This document shows positions 8,748-17,759 of a stretch of DNA of 64,000 bases, piece after piece. The stretch is from Paenibacillus ginsengarvi (GTDB lineage: Bacteria; Bacillota; Bacilli; Paenibacillales; NBRC-103111). The notes under the pieces were generated by a model that worked only from the letters and a program-made list of their open reading frames with translations, was not told where the DNA came from and did no database searches. Position 1 is the stretch's first letter, and every line of letters begins with the position of its first letter. The position numbers and the translations under genes are program-made. Location: positions 175,042 through 239,041 of the forward strand of contig NZ_RBAH01000012.1 of NCBI RefSeq assembly GCF_003626695.1. Direction: 5' to 3'.

Positions 8748-8764
8748 CGTGTTCTGCGGACTCC

Positions 8765-8962
8765 TTACTGCTCGAAGGAAGCCCCATGCTCCTGCAGCTC
8801 GGTAATCGGCACTTTTTTGGAGACGCGTTTGTCATTCTCCGGGTGAACGGTAGCCACTCCGCTGTACTTATCCACGCTGTCAATCCAGACGGATTCGCCC
8901 TGCCAAGTTACTTCAATTTTGTCGTTAGATAAAATAATATGTTGAGCGCGATCGTAATCCAT
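8765..8962 (-). CDS. sspH: H-type small acid-soluble spore protein
   Basis: 65 residues with the SspH family pattern: MDYDRAQHIILSNDKIEVTW at the start, GESVWIDSVD in the middle and VPITELQEHG at the end. SspH is a minor spore-core protein expressed under the forespore regulator sigma-G in Bacillus. Its presence implies a sporulating host. It follows a small gene on the same strand with a 22-nt gap. Confidence 0.9.
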   Translation of the reverse strand: MDYDRAQHIILSNDKIEVTWQGESVWIDSVDKYSGVATVHPENDKRVSKKVPITELQEHGASFEQ

Positions 8963-8984
8963 GCGCCGCCAGCTCCTTTCTGTC

Positions 8985-9152
8985 CTACAAGTTCTCCTCT
9001 TCCTCTACAAACGTGCCGACCGAAGTTTCCTCGATCAGGCCGTTATGCATCGTCACATTGCCCCCGCCAAGGCCCTCGTTAATCATCCGGTCGACGTCCA
9101 TGTCGTATTGGTCGCGCCCTTCATGGATGGAATCCTCCTGCCGCTCTGTCAT
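8985..9152 (-). CDS. Small acidic conserved-looking protein
   Basis: 55 residues, strongly acidic, with a DRMINEGLGGGNVTMHNGLI core and an EEEENL tail. ATG at 9152 has an excellent AAAGGAGG SD seven bases upstream, which is the main reason to call it. The longer frame to 9470 is antisense to ku. No Cys, no membrane segment. Position between sspH and ku suggests a spore-linked role, which is inference only. Confidence 0.75.
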   Translation of the reverse strand: MTERQEDSIHEGRDQYDMDVDRMINEGLGGGNVTMHNGLIEETSVGTFVEEEENL

Positions 9153-9365
9153 GCTGTCCCTCCTTTTTTGCTCCGACATGGCGTTTTTAGATTGTCCATA
9201 TCGGTTTCGGGGCATACGACAAGCTCTTAGGTCATACGCTAGTAAGCGGGAATACGTGTAGAACGCGCGGTTTTGGTGAACACTGTGAGTTAAAGAAGGT
9301 GCAAGCAGAAGCTTTTGAACCGGGGCGCGTTCGCTGGACGCGTCACCGCCAAGGAGGAATCGGTT

Positions 9366-10217
9366 ATGCATACGGTCTGGAAAGGCGCGATCAGCTTCGG
9401 TCTGGTCCACGTGCCGGTTAAAATGTTTTCGGCTACTGAAGATAAAGACATCTCCATGAAATACATTCATACCCAGTGCGGCACGCCGCTATCTTATGTC
9501 CGGACATGCCACCACTGCGATCAGGCTGTGGAATGGGAGCATATTTCGCGCGGCTACGAATACGAGCCGGGCCGGTTCGTGCTGTTTGAGAAGGATGAGC
9601 TGGACAGCTTGTCGGAAGCGAGCAAAGAAATCAAAATATTGGATTTCGTCGATCTGCACGAGATCGATCCGATCTATTTTCAAAAAACGTACTACCTGTC
9701 CCCCGGCGATACCGGCTCGAACGCTTACAGCCTGCTGCTCGAGGCCATGCGCCAGTCGGGCAAAATCGGCATCGCCAAAGTATCGATCCGTTCGAAAAGC
9801 TCGTTGGCGGCTATTCGCATCATCGGCGACTGCATCGCCATGGAAACGATCTTTTATCCGGACGAAATACGTCCGATCGCACAGGTGCCGAACTTGCCGG
9901 AAAATCCGGCCGTTAGCGATAAAGAGCTGACCATGGCGAAAATGCTGATCGAGCAGTTGTCCACGCCGTTCGAGCCGGAAAAGTATAAGGACGATTACCG
10001 CGAGAAGCTGCTCGAGGCGATACAAAGCAAAATCGCCGGCGAAGAAGTCAGGGTAGCGCCGGAAGCGCCGAAGACGAATGTGGTCGACCTCATGGCCGCC
10101 CTTCAGGCGAGCCTGGAAGCCGTCAAACCGGCCAGCGTACCGACGCAGGCATCCGAATCCACGGCCAAGCCGAAGGCAAAGAGCCGGAAAAAGACGAAGG
10201 AAGAAACCGTGTCTTAA
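9366..10217 (+). CDS. ku: DNA end-binding protein Ku
   Basis: Bacterial Ku homodimer that threads onto double-strand breaks and recruits LigD for non-homologous end joining. MHTVWKGAISFGLVHVPVKM is the family start, then CHHCDQAVEWEHISRGYEY and YYLSPGDTGSNAYSLL of the beta-barrel ring. After about residue 225 it ends in a Lys-rich tail (KPKAKSRKKTKEETVS), the usual LigD/DNA interaction extension. ATG at 9366 follows AAGGAGGAATCGGTT. Two ligD genes follow. Confidence 0.96.
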   Translation: MHTVWKGAISFGLVHVPVKMFSATEDKDISMKYIHTQCGTPLSYVRTCHHCDQAVEWEHISRGYEYEPGRFVLFEKDELDSLSEASKEIKILDFVDLHEIDPIYFQKTYYLSPGDTGSNAYSLLLEAMRQSGKIGIAKVSIRSKSSLAAIRIIGDCIAMETIFYPDEIRPIAQVPNLPENPAVSDKELTMAKMLIEQLSTPFEPEKYKDDYREKLLEAIQSKIAGEEVRVAPEAPKTNVVDLMAALQASLEAVKPASVPTQASESTAKPKAKSRKKTKEETVS

Positions 10218-10268
10218 CGTACGGAGCTTCCGTCTTCGGAAGTCATAACGCAAGCCCGGGAGGACGCT

Positions 10269-11228
10269 ATGGACTTGAAGCCGATCATACCGTTCGAGCC
10301 GATCCGTGCCGAACGAGTGCCTGCCGGGCCAGAGTGGGTCTCCCAGATCAAATGGGACGGCGTTCGTATGCTCGTTTATTTCGACGGGCGCGAGACACGC
10401 TTGTGGAACCGGAGAAGCAACGACAAGACGTTGCAGTATCCCGAGTTTGCCGATGCCCGCGCTTACTGCCGGGCCGATTCGGTCATCCTGGACGGCGAGA
10501 TGATCGCGCTGGATCAAGGCAAGCCTTCGTTTCACCAGATCATGAAGCGCGACCGGCTGCGCATCGCCGGCCATATCGAACGGGCCGTGCAGCTTGTACC
10601 GGTTACTTACATGATATTCGATGTCGTCTATTGCAACGGAACTTGGGTGCACAACCTTCCCCTTGAGCAGCGGCAGCAGCTTCTGGAGCAAATCGTCGTT
10701 CCCGGCGATCGCGTTCAGCTCGTGCGAAACGTCCCGGACGGCGAGGCGCTCCTGCAAGTGATGCAAGCCCATGATATGGAGGGTATCGTCTGCAAAGATA
10801 TAACAAGCGCTTACGCTTTGGACGGCAAAGACTCCCGATGGCAGAAAATCAAGCTGTTCCGCGATCTGTACGCGGTCGTTGGCGGAGTTACTTACCGCGA
10901 TAAGATCGTCAACGCGGTGCTGCTGGGCTTGTACAACGAGAATGGCGAGCTTGTCTACATCGGCCATGCAGGGACCGGCAAAGTGACGGGCGCTCAATGG
11001 GAGCAGTTGACCCGGCGTACGGAGACGATGCGGCTGGCGGCCAAACCTTTTGCCAATGAGCCGGAGAGAAGCAAGGATGCCTTTTGGATTCGCCCGGAGA
11101 TCGTCATCAAGGTGCAGTATCTGGAATGGACACCATACGGCATGCTCCGCCATCCGAGCATCCAATCGTTCGTGGAAACGGAAACGCCCATTGAGCTATG
11201 TACGATTAGCCAATTGCGGGATAACTGA
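10269..11228 (+). CDS. ligD: ATP-dependent DNA ligase, stand-alone LigD ligase domain
   Basis: 319 residues covering a nucleotidyltransferase domain (catalytic Lys28 in KWDGVR, then NRRSNDK, LDGEMIAL, MIFDVVY, EGIVCKD motifs) and an OB-fold (YIGHAGTGKVTG to the C-terminus). It seals nicks during Ku-dependent end joining. In Bacillus LigD the ligase and polymerase are fused; here they are split into adjacent genes and no phosphoesterase domain is present. ATG at 10269 lies 51 nt after ku. Confidence 0.94.
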   Translation: MDLKPIIPFEPIRAERVPAGPEWVSQIKWDGVRMLVYFDGRETRLWNRRSNDKTLQYPEFADARAYCRADSVILDGEMIALDQGKPSFHQIMKRDRLRIAGHIERAVQLVPVTYMIFDVVYCNGTWVHNLPLEQRQQLLEQIVVPGDRVQLVRNVPDGEALLQVMQAHDMEGIVCKDITSAYALDGKDSRWQKIKLFRDLYAVVGGVTYRDKIVNAVLLGLYNENGELVYIGHAGTGKVTGAQWEQLTRRTETMRLAAKPFANEPERSKDAFWIRPEIVIKVQYLEWTPYGMLRHPSIQSFVETETPIELCTISQLRDN

Positions 11229-11242
11229 AGGAGGCGACGGAC

Positions 11243-12130
11243 TTGGCCACGGCGACCAAAGGCACGATCACAGTAGAAGGCCACGACATTACGATCACTA
11301 ATCCGGAGAAGCTGCTGTGGCCCGAAAAAGGAATTACGAAGCTGCTTTATCTGGAGAAGCTGATCGCCCTCGCCCCTTATTTGCTGCGCTACTGCCGGGA
11401 CCGGCATTTGACGACGATCCGTTTCCCGAACGGCATTCACGGCAAGTCCTTTTATCAAAAAAACTGCCCGGAGCCGATTCCCGATTTCGTTCGGCTCGCT
11501 CCGCTGGACGGCATTCAGTACGTCCATCTCGATTCGCTGCCGACGCTGCTGTGGCTCGGTAATTTGGCCTGTCTGGAATTCCATGCGTCCTTTCACCGGA
11601 TCGGCTCCGAACTGCCCGCCGAATGGCTGATCGATATCGATCCTTCGCTCGATTACGAGCCGCGCATCATGCAGGCGGTGCATCTGATCGGCGAAGCGCT
11701 CGACAAAATGGGCATCCACGCCGTGCCCAAAACGTCGGGCGCTACGGGCGTGCAGCTGTACGTGCCCATCGCAAAACCGTATACGTTCGAGCAGCTCCGC
11801 ACGATCGGCCACTTTCTCGGCCGCTATTTGACCGAGCAGCACCCGAAGCTGTTTACGATCGAACGGCTCAAAAAAAATCGCGGCGATCGTATTTACGTCG
11901 ATTATTTGCAGCACTGGTACGGCAAAACGCTATCCAGCCCGTACACGCCGCGGGCGCGCGAAGCCGCCTCCGTGTCGGCGCCGCTCGAATGGAGCGAGGT
12001 CGAGGCCGGCGCCGATCCGCGCGACTTCCATCTGCTCAATATCGAAGAGCGGCTGCGTACGAAAGGCGATCTGATCGCGAAGTCGCCTCTGCAATCGCTC
12101 GACCGCGTGCTTTCTTTTATCGGACAGTAA
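11243..12130 (+). CDS. ligD: LigD-type primase-polymerase
   Basis: 295-residue archaeo-eukaryotic primase-like polymerase that fills gaps and adds ribonucleotides in end joining. Metal ligands are D131 and D133 (LIDIDPS) and D220 (RIYVDY); the KTSGATGVQLYVPI block matches the TSGSKGLH region of LigD POL. TTG start at 11243 follows GAAGGAGGCGACGGAC, 14 nt after the ligase stop, so the two are co-translated. Confidence 0.94.
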   Translation: MATATKGTITVEGHDITITNPEKLLWPEKGITKLLYLEKLIALAPYLLRYCRDRHLTTIRFPNGIHGKSFYQKNCPEPIPDFVRLAPLDGIQYVHLDSLPTLLWLGNLACLEFHASFHRIGSELPAEWLIDIDPSLDYEPRIMQAVHLIGEALDKMGIHAVPKTSGATGVQLYVPIAKPYTFEQLRTIGHFLGRYLTEQHPKLFTIERLKKNRGDRIYVDYLQHWYGKTLSSPYTPRAREAASVSAPLEWSEVEAGADPRDFHLLNIEERLRTKGDLIAKSPLQSLDRVLSFIGQ

Positions 12131-12147
12131 GTAGGTCTTTGAATGAC

Positions 12148-12209
12148 AAAAAAGGCTGCCCCCTTGCTTCCTTCAACCGGATTCGGTTTAAGCAGGGAAC
12201 AGCCTTTTT
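12148..12209. terminator. Bidirectional terminator after the NHEJ operon
   Basis: AAAAAAGGCTG (12148-12158) and CAGCCTTTTT (12200-12209) flank a nested AACCG/CGGTT hairpin. A and T tracts on either side give terminators on both strands, as suits the convergent ligD and HemAT-like genes. Confidence 0.85.
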
Positions 12210-12239
12210 CGCGTTTTACGGATATTTGAGCGGCTTTCG

Positions 12240-13250
12240 TCAATCCGCCGTTTTCTTCAAATTCTCCAGATCCGAAGTGACCCGCTCGATCATGCCGACG
12301 AACGAGCTGAGCTCCTGCGAACTGCTGGCCTGCGTTCTCGCGTGGGCCGACGTCTGCTCCGACTCCTTCTGGACGCGCTCCAGCATTTTGCCGATTGCCT
12401 TCAGCTTGCTCTCGATCTGTACGAGCGCTTCCTTCGAGCGGGATGCCAGCTTGCGCACCTCGTTCGCGACTACTTCGAAGCCCCGCCCGTTCTCACCCGC
12501 ACGCGCCGCCTCAATCGCCGCATTAAGGCCGAGCAGATGGGTCTGATCCGATATTTCCTTCATCAGCTCGCCCATGTTCTGAATGTGCCCGATCTCGGAC
12601 GTAAGCTCCTTCACGAGCTCATTCGCGTTGTCTTGGGACTCGGCCGTCCGATGCGCCGTCTCGGCGACAGCCTGGCTGCTCTCCCCGAGCTCCACCATCA
12701 TCGCCGCAAGCTCCTGAACCGCTGAAGTGACGACTGTGAGCACGTCCCGCTGCTTATCGACCAGACGCTCTACCTTCCGCTTCTCGTCGCGTTCATACGC
12801 TTCCAAGACAAGCTGGGAGTCTAGGTTGAACATTTTGCTCAGCGCGAAGACGACCTGATGCCATTCGCCCGGCATCACTTCCTGGAAGTAAGTCGTAGCC
12901 AAATTCAAATAGAGCATATAGGTGCCCAAGTACCAGTCCGTTGTCAGGCCGACCCGGGAATGAATTTCACCGATAATAATCCGTCTCGAGATATACTCCT
13001 CGTCCACCACACCCGAAGCAATCGACAAAAAGTACCAAACCTGCGTTTGCTTCAGCCTCTCGAGCGTGCTGTGCTTCTGAATAATATCCATCAGCTCGGG
13101 CTGTTCCATGATCCGCTTGTACAGCTCGTCCACAAGCCGGTTTACAATTTGTTCGAATTGCGGCTTTTTCGATTCCAACAGCTTCAAATCGGTATCGGTA
13201 AGCCCGATGTAGTCAATTTGCTTTTTCCTTGCTGTATTTAGTGCAATCAT
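12240..13250 (-). CDS. HemAT-like globin-coupled methyl-accepting chemotaxis transducer
   Basis: A soluble sensor: N-terminal protoglobin domain (about residues 1-175) with the proximal His near residue 97 in GEIHSRVGL, and a C-terminal MCP signalling hairpin with LLGLNAAIEAARAGENGRGF (interface with CheA/CheW). HemAT senses O2 in Bacillus. At 336 residues it is shorter than HemAT (about 430) because the helical bundle after the hairpin tip is curtailed. ATG at 13250 follows GGGGGTATTGTG. No che genes are near. Confidence 0.88.
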   Translation of the reverse strand: MIALNTARKKQIDYIGLTDTDLKLLESKKPQFEQIVNRLVDELYKRIMEQPELMDIIQKHSTLERLKQTQVWYFLSIASGVVDEEYISRRIIIGEIHSRVGLTTDWYLGTYMLYLNLATTYFQEVMPGEWHQVVFALSKMFNLDSQLVLEAYERDEKRKVERLVDKQRDVLTVVTSAVQELAAMMVELGESSQAVAETAHRTAESQDNANELVKELTSEIGHIQNMGELMKEISDQTHLLGLNAAIEAARAGENGRGFEVVANEVRKLASRSKEALVQIESKLKAIGKMLERVQKESEQTSAHARTQASSSQELSSFVGMIERVTSDLENLKKTAD

Positions 13251-13390
13251 CACAATACCCCCTGATCGTGGCCTGCTGCCTACCTGTCATGATTCGACAT
13301 TTTGGAGGCGTTTCCTTCCGCGCTCAGAGGGAATGCGACAATATTTGCGCTATTTCCCATTTCCTTGCCTTCGGACGCTTCTTCCTTTTC

Positions 13391-14818
13391 TCAAAATAAC
13401 GGAGCAAGCATGCGTCCTACCGATTCTTTCATACGCTGCCATCTGGAGCGATTCTCGAACTCATTTTGCCGGATTTCCTTGCTGTTCTGCAGATCGGCCT
13501 TAAAGTCATGCTCCAGTCGTATAATCGTACTTTTGTCGTATAAAACAGCCATTACCTCGAAATTGCTGAAAAAGCTGCGCATGTCCATATTCGCCGTTCC
13601 TACGGTGGCGAGCATACGGTCGATAATAAGCGTTTTGGCGTGGACGAATCCTTTCTGGTACTGGTAAAAACGCACCCCGGCCTGCATCAGCTCCTGTACG
13701 TAAGACAAGGACGCCCAGTGTACGATTCTCGCATCCGGTACGCCTGGAAGTATAATTCGCACGTCAACGCCGCTTACGGCCGCCGTCTTGAGCGCCATCG
13801 CTATGCTTGGGTCGGGAATGAAATACGGAGTTGTAATATAAATCCGGTTGCGCGCCACGGCCATCGCCCCGAAAAACACTTCCAACACCGTATCCCACGG
13901 CGCATCCGGCCCGCTTGCAATAAGCTGTACCGTATCGTTGCCGCTGCAGGTATGCTCAGGAAAATATTTCGGGTCGGCCAGCGACTTACCGCTGGCGAAC
14001 GCCCAGTCGGTCGCAAACGTATGCTGCATATAGTAGACGCAGTCGCCTTCGATCCGCACATGAGTATCCCGCCAATAACCGAGCTTCGGGTCGGCGCCCA
14101 AATATTCGTCCCCGATGTTGATGCCTCCGAGGAAGCCGATTTTGCCGTCGACGACGACGATTTTGCGATGGTTGCGGTAGTTGATCCGTTTGTCGAAAAA
14201 GGCGATCCGGGGCGTCAGGAAGCCGTGCACCTCGACCCCGGCCCGCTCCAGCTCGCTTATGTACGTTCCGCTCAGCTTGTAGCTGCCGACGCCGTCGAAC
14301 AACAGCCGGACGGACACCCCTTCCGCCGCCTTGCGTATCATCATCCGTTTGAATTTCTCGCCTATGCGGTCGTGGCGGACGATATAAAATTGAATATGGA
14401 TAAACGAACGGGCCTGCTCCATCGCTTTAAACATCGCGGCATACGTGTCTTCCGCGTTATTGTATATATCGACGCAGTTGCCCGGTGAAATAATCGAGCC
14501 GGGGATGTTGCTAAGAAGGCCGAGCAGGCGGTGCTCGCGGTAAATATCACAGCGGCGTATCGCATCGCCGGGATCGGCCTTTTTCGCTTTCATCCGCAAG
14601 GCGCGCCGAATTTCGTCAACGACCCGCCGGTCCTTCCGCTTCATTTTTTTGCGATGCGTATATTCCTTGGCCAGAAAGTAATACACGATGAAGCCAATAA
14701 TCGGAAAAATAAACAGGATGGACAGCCAGGCAACCGCCTTCGCCGGATTGCGAAAATCCAAAATCAGTATGGTCGCGATTTGGAATATGAACAGCCCGAG
14801 CGCAATACTTAACCACAT
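13391..14818 (-). CDS. cls: Cardiolipin synthase
   Basis: Phospholipase-D superfamily enzyme that joins two phosphatidylglycerols. Two N-terminal membrane helices precede a cytoplasmic region with both HKD motifs (HRKIVVVDGKIGFLGGINIG and HAKTLIIDRMLATVGTANMD). The C-terminal YDKSTIIRLEHDFKADL is typical. ATG at 14818 after GGGGAGGTGTCATCCGTA is preferred to the GTG at 14830, which overlaps the SD. Family length (475 aa) is normal. Confidence 0.93.
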   Translation of the reverse strand: MWLSIALGLFIFQIATILILDFRNPAKAVAWLSILFIFPIIGFIVYYFLAKEYTHRKKMKRKDRRVVDEIRRALRMKAKKADPGDAIRRCDIYREHRLLGLLSNIPGSIISPGNCVDIYNNAEDTYAAMFKAMEQARSFIHIQFYIVRHDRIGEKFKRMMIRKAAEGVSVRLLFDGVGSYKLSGTYISELERAGVEVHGFLTPRIAFFDKRINYRNHRKIVVVDGKIGFLGGINIGDEYLGADPKLGYWRDTHVRIEGDCVYYMQHTFATDWAFASGKSLADPKYFPEHTCSGNDTVQLIASGPDAPWDTVLEVFFGAMAVARNRIYITTPYFIPDPSIAMALKTAAVSGVDVRIILPGVPDARIVHWASLSYVQELMQAGVRFYQYQKGFVHAKTLIIDRMLATVGTANMDMRSFFSNFEVMAVLYDKSTIIRLEHDFKADLQNSKEIRQNEFENRSRWQRMKESVGRMLAPLF

Positions 14819-14908
14819 TACGGATGACACCTCCCCGGACGAAAACTTTCACCGGCGCCGGACTAGCCTGAACAGCGCATGTTCTAGCATGTACCCGCAA
14901 GCGTTCCG

Positions 14909-15826
14909 TTATTCGCCCTGCGGACTGCAAGGCTCCTGTTCCTGCAGGCGTCTCTTCCGTTTGCTCCATATGTACCAGATGGCCGCTAGCATAACGGCGG
15001 TTGCGATCAGGCTGCCTTCGGCGCCGAACGAGCCTCCCGACCACAATGGCGAGCCCTCCGCTGTAATTTGCAGCGGAGATACAACCTTCGTGCCGGATAC
15101 TTCAAAGCCGAACACATTGCCCTGCACATAGTTCCATGTAAAGTGCAAGCCGATCGGAAGCCACAGCGTTCCGGACACTTCCCGGCAAACGGCAAGCAGC
15201 ACCCCGGCGATAAAAATGTTGAGCAGCGGAACCGGCTGCTCCAGCGCTCCCGGATTGAAGGCGTGCAGCAGCGAGAAAAAAAGCGAGGAGCAGATGATGG
15301 CCGCGCCCGTCCCGAAGCGGTAACCGATCAGGCCCTGCACATAGCCGCGACTGAACAGTTCTTCATTCAGCGCCACCAGGGCGAAAAGCAGCAAATAAGC
15401 GGCCATGTCGGCCCAGACGGCGGCGTCCGTACGGATCGAATCAATTCGGATCACGCCGGCTGCAAGCATAAGCACGAAGATAGCCGCCATCAAGACGACC
15501 CCAATCCCCATCCCCCGCGCCAAATCGGCAAAAGCCGCCCGGTTCATCCGCCAGCCGATCGTCCAGCCTTTCCTGCGCTCGAACAGCCCATACATAATCG
15601 GAACCGCGGCCAAAAACCCGGCAGCTTGCGCAATCATGGAGCCGTACGTAAACGTCGGATCGCTGAGCAGCATATCCAGCGTAAAGTCAGTCCCGGCGCC
15701 CCCTCCCGACATGATGGCAATCACGATCACGACCGGTATCATCGCCACCAGTGTCAGTATAAAGGCGAATAGAAACGCCAGTATAATTTTGCCGACCGCT
15801 ATTAGGATTGCTTTGGTTTGATCCAC
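14909..15826 (-). CDS. CPBP family intramembrane metalloprotease
   Basis: Polytopic membrane protein (about eight helices) of the CAAX-protease/bacteriocin-processing family. Motif 1 is NEELFSRGYVQG, motif 2 FFSLLHAFNPG and motif 3 GLHFTWNYVQG, supplying the Glu and His residues of the active site. GTG at 15826, seven bases after AAAGGAGG, is preferred to ATG at 15856 upstream of that SD. Substrate unknown; it ends in a basic cytoplasmic tail. Confidence 0.87.
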   Translation of the reverse strand: MDQTKAILIAVGKIILAFLFAFILTLVAMIPVVIVIAIMSGGGAGTDFTLDMLLSDPTFTYGSMIAQAAGFLAAVPIMYGLFERRKGWTIGWRMNRAAFADLARGMGIGVVLMAAIFVLMLAAGVIRIDSIRTDAAVWADMAAYLLLFALVALNEELFSRGYVQGLIGYRFGTGAAIICSSLFFSLLHAFNPGALEQPVPLLNIFIAGVLLAVCREVSGTLWLPIGLHFTWNYVQGNVFGFEVSGTKVVSPLQITAEGSPLWSGGSFGAEGSLIATAVMLAAIWYIWSKRKRRLQEQEPCSPQGE

Positions 15827-15943
15827 TGCCTCGCCTCCTTTCCTATCTTTTTCCATTGTACATATAAAACGGCAGCGGCAACAATTGAATATTAAATCTA
15901 TGTATTGTATATTTATTCATATTTGCATATAAAGGAGATTCCT

Positions 15944-16723
15944 ATGTACAAATCGATTGAAGAACTAACATTAAACAGCTGGCCTGCGGAACAAACGCTG
16001 CTGCTTCAAGGCTGGCTTGTCCGCTATGCAAGCGGCTTTACGAAACGCTCCAATTCCGTCAGCCCCCTATACGACTACGCCGGCAGAGATACGGAAGCGC
16101 TCGTTCGGACTTGTGAGACGTATTATAACGAGCGGGGACTCGATTCGGTTTTCAAATTAACCCCTTATACGAGTCCCGGCAATCTCGATACGATTCTGGA
16201 AGAGCGCGGCTACGCCTATGCGGACAAGTCCGGTGTCAGGGGGATCGATCTGGAGCGGGCGGCGCTCCCCCGGCTCACCGCGACGCTTTCGGAGGAATGG
16301 AGCGACGACTGGCTTGCCGGGATGGCCGCGTGTAACCGGCTGAGCCCCGGACAGATCGAGACTTGCAGGCGGATTATGAGAAGCCAGACTTTACGGCACG
16401 CCTACTTTACGCTGCATGATGGCGGCATCCCGGTAGCTTATGGGTTAGGTGTCATTCAGCATGGCTACATAGGCCTCTATGACATCGTAACCGGCGAGAA
16501 CTGCCGAAGAAAGGGCTATGGGGAACAGCTCGTACTGAATATACTGCACTGGGGCAAACAAAACGGAGCTACGCACTCGTATTTGCAAGTGGTAGAGAGT
16601 AATTCGGCCGCCGTACGACTTTACGACAAAATTGGATACCAGCCTCTTTATTCATACTGGTACCGGGTGAAAAAGTATGATCCGGGGCAGGATGTATCTT
16701 TCGTATTTTCACCGGACTCCTAA
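15944..16723 (+). CDS. GNAT family N-acetyltransferase, two-part
   Basis: 259 residues: an N-terminal degenerate region and a C-terminal GNAT domain with GLYDIVTGENCRRKGYGEQL (acetyl-CoA loop) and VVESNSAAVRLYDKIGYQ. ATG at 15944 follows AAAGGAGATTCCT; the frame upstream to 15905 is not needed. Substrate unknown. Confidence 0.85.
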   Translation: MYKSIEELTLNSWPAEQTLLLQGWLVRYASGFTKRSNSVSPLYDYAGRDTEALVRTCETYYNERGLDSVFKLTPYTSPGNLDTILEERGYAYADKSGVRGIDLERAALPRLTATLSEEWSDDWLAGMAACNRLSPGQIETCRRIMRSQTLRHAYFTLHDGGIPVAYGLGVIQHGYIGLYDIVTGENCRRKGYGEQLVLNILHWGKQNGATHSYLQVVESNSAAVRLYDKIGYQPLYSYWYRVKKYDPGQDVSFVFSPDS

Positions 16724-16790
16724 CCGGTGTGGTATGCTAAGAACATAGCTGATCTCGTTTTTTCACTCCCCGTACAAGGAGCGTGTCCGC

Positions 16791-17753
16791 ATGTTATTAT
16801 CCGATATCCGCCGGCTGGCCGAACAAGTGAAGCAAAATATCGGCAAAGTGATCGTCGGCAAAGAAGAAGTGATCGATCACCTGCTCGTCGCCTTGATCGC
16901 ATCCGGGCATGTGCTGCTGGAGGACGTCCCGGGCACCGGCAAAACGCTGCTCGCAAAGGCAATGGCCAGATCGCTTTGCGTCCAGTGCAAGCGCATCCAG
17001 TTCACGCCGGATCTGCTTCCCTCCGATCTTAGCGGCATTAATTATTACAATCAGAAGGAGGGCGCCTTCCAGTTCCGGCCGGGCCCCGTCTTCACGAACA
17101 TTTTGCTCGCCGACGAAATTAACCGCGCGACGCCCCGCACGCAGTCGAGCTTGTTGGAATGTATGGAGGAACGGCAGGTAAGCATCGACGGCGAAACCCG
17201 CGCGCTGAATCGGCCGTTCATGGTCATCGCCACGCAAAACCCGGTCGAAAATCAAGGAACGTTTCCTTTGCCCGAAGCGCAGCTCGACCGGTTTCTGCTC
17301 AAGGTGAGGATGGGCTATCCGTCGCGGGAGCAAGGCGTCGATATATTGAAAAGGTTCAAGCAGGCTAGTCCGCTGGACGAACTGGAAAGCGTTGCGGCGG
17401 AAAACGAGCTTATCGCGGCTCAGATGGCTTATTCCCAGGTGGACGTTCACGACGATCTGCTCGGTTATATCGTCCAGCTTGTCGAGAAAACCCGCAGCCA
17501 TCCGGACGTCGCTCTCGGGGTAAGCCCGCGTGGCAGCCAGGCGCTGCTGAAGGCGGTGCAGGTGTACGCCATCCTGCAAGGACGGGATTACGTCCTGCCC
17601 GACGATATCAAAGCGATGGCGAAGCCGGTGCTTGCCCATCGGCTGCTGCTGAAGCACGCGACCCGGTTGAAGGACAACGCCTCGGAAGCGGTCATCGATT
17701 ATTTGCTGCGGGAGCAGCCGGTTCCGACGGAAACGGTCGCGCAGAACGGTTAA
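16791..17753 (+). CDS. MoxR family AAA+ ATPase
   Basis: 320 residues. Walker A is VPGTGKT (about 46-52), Walker B LLADEINRATPRTQSSLLE, sensor 1 VIATQNPVENQGTFPLPEAQ, and the C-terminal lid SPRGSQALLKAVQVYA. MoxR ATPases act with DUF58/VWA-like proteins as chaperones or remodelers of other proteins. It heads a three-gene operon with DUF58 and DUF4129 proteins 6 and 7 nt apart. Confidence 0.93.
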   Translation: MLLSDIRRLAEQVKQNIGKVIVGKEEVIDHLLVALIASGHVLLEDVPGTGKTLLAKAMARSLCVQCKRIQFTPDLLPSDLSGINYYNQKEGAFQFRPGPVFTNILLADEINRATPRTQSSLLECMEERQVSIDGETRALNRPFMVIATQNPVENQGTFPLPEAQLDRFLLKVRMGYPSREQGVDILKRFKQASPLDELESVAAENELIAAQMAYSQVDVHDDLLGYIVQLVEKTRSHPDVALGVSPRGSQALLKAVQVYAILQGRDYVLPDDIKAMAKPVLAHRLLLKHATRLKDNASEAVIDYLLREQPVPTETVAQNG

Positions 17754-17759
17754 GCCGCC

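Noticed and set aside
8985..9470. 161-residue minus-strand protein
   Set aside because: Only the last 55 residues, from the ATG at 9152 with AAAGGAGG, look real; the rest is antisense to ku.
9489..11165. 558-codon minus-strand frame
   Set aside because: Antisense shadow of ku and the ligD ligase gene, both of which show catalytic motifs and SD-supported starts.
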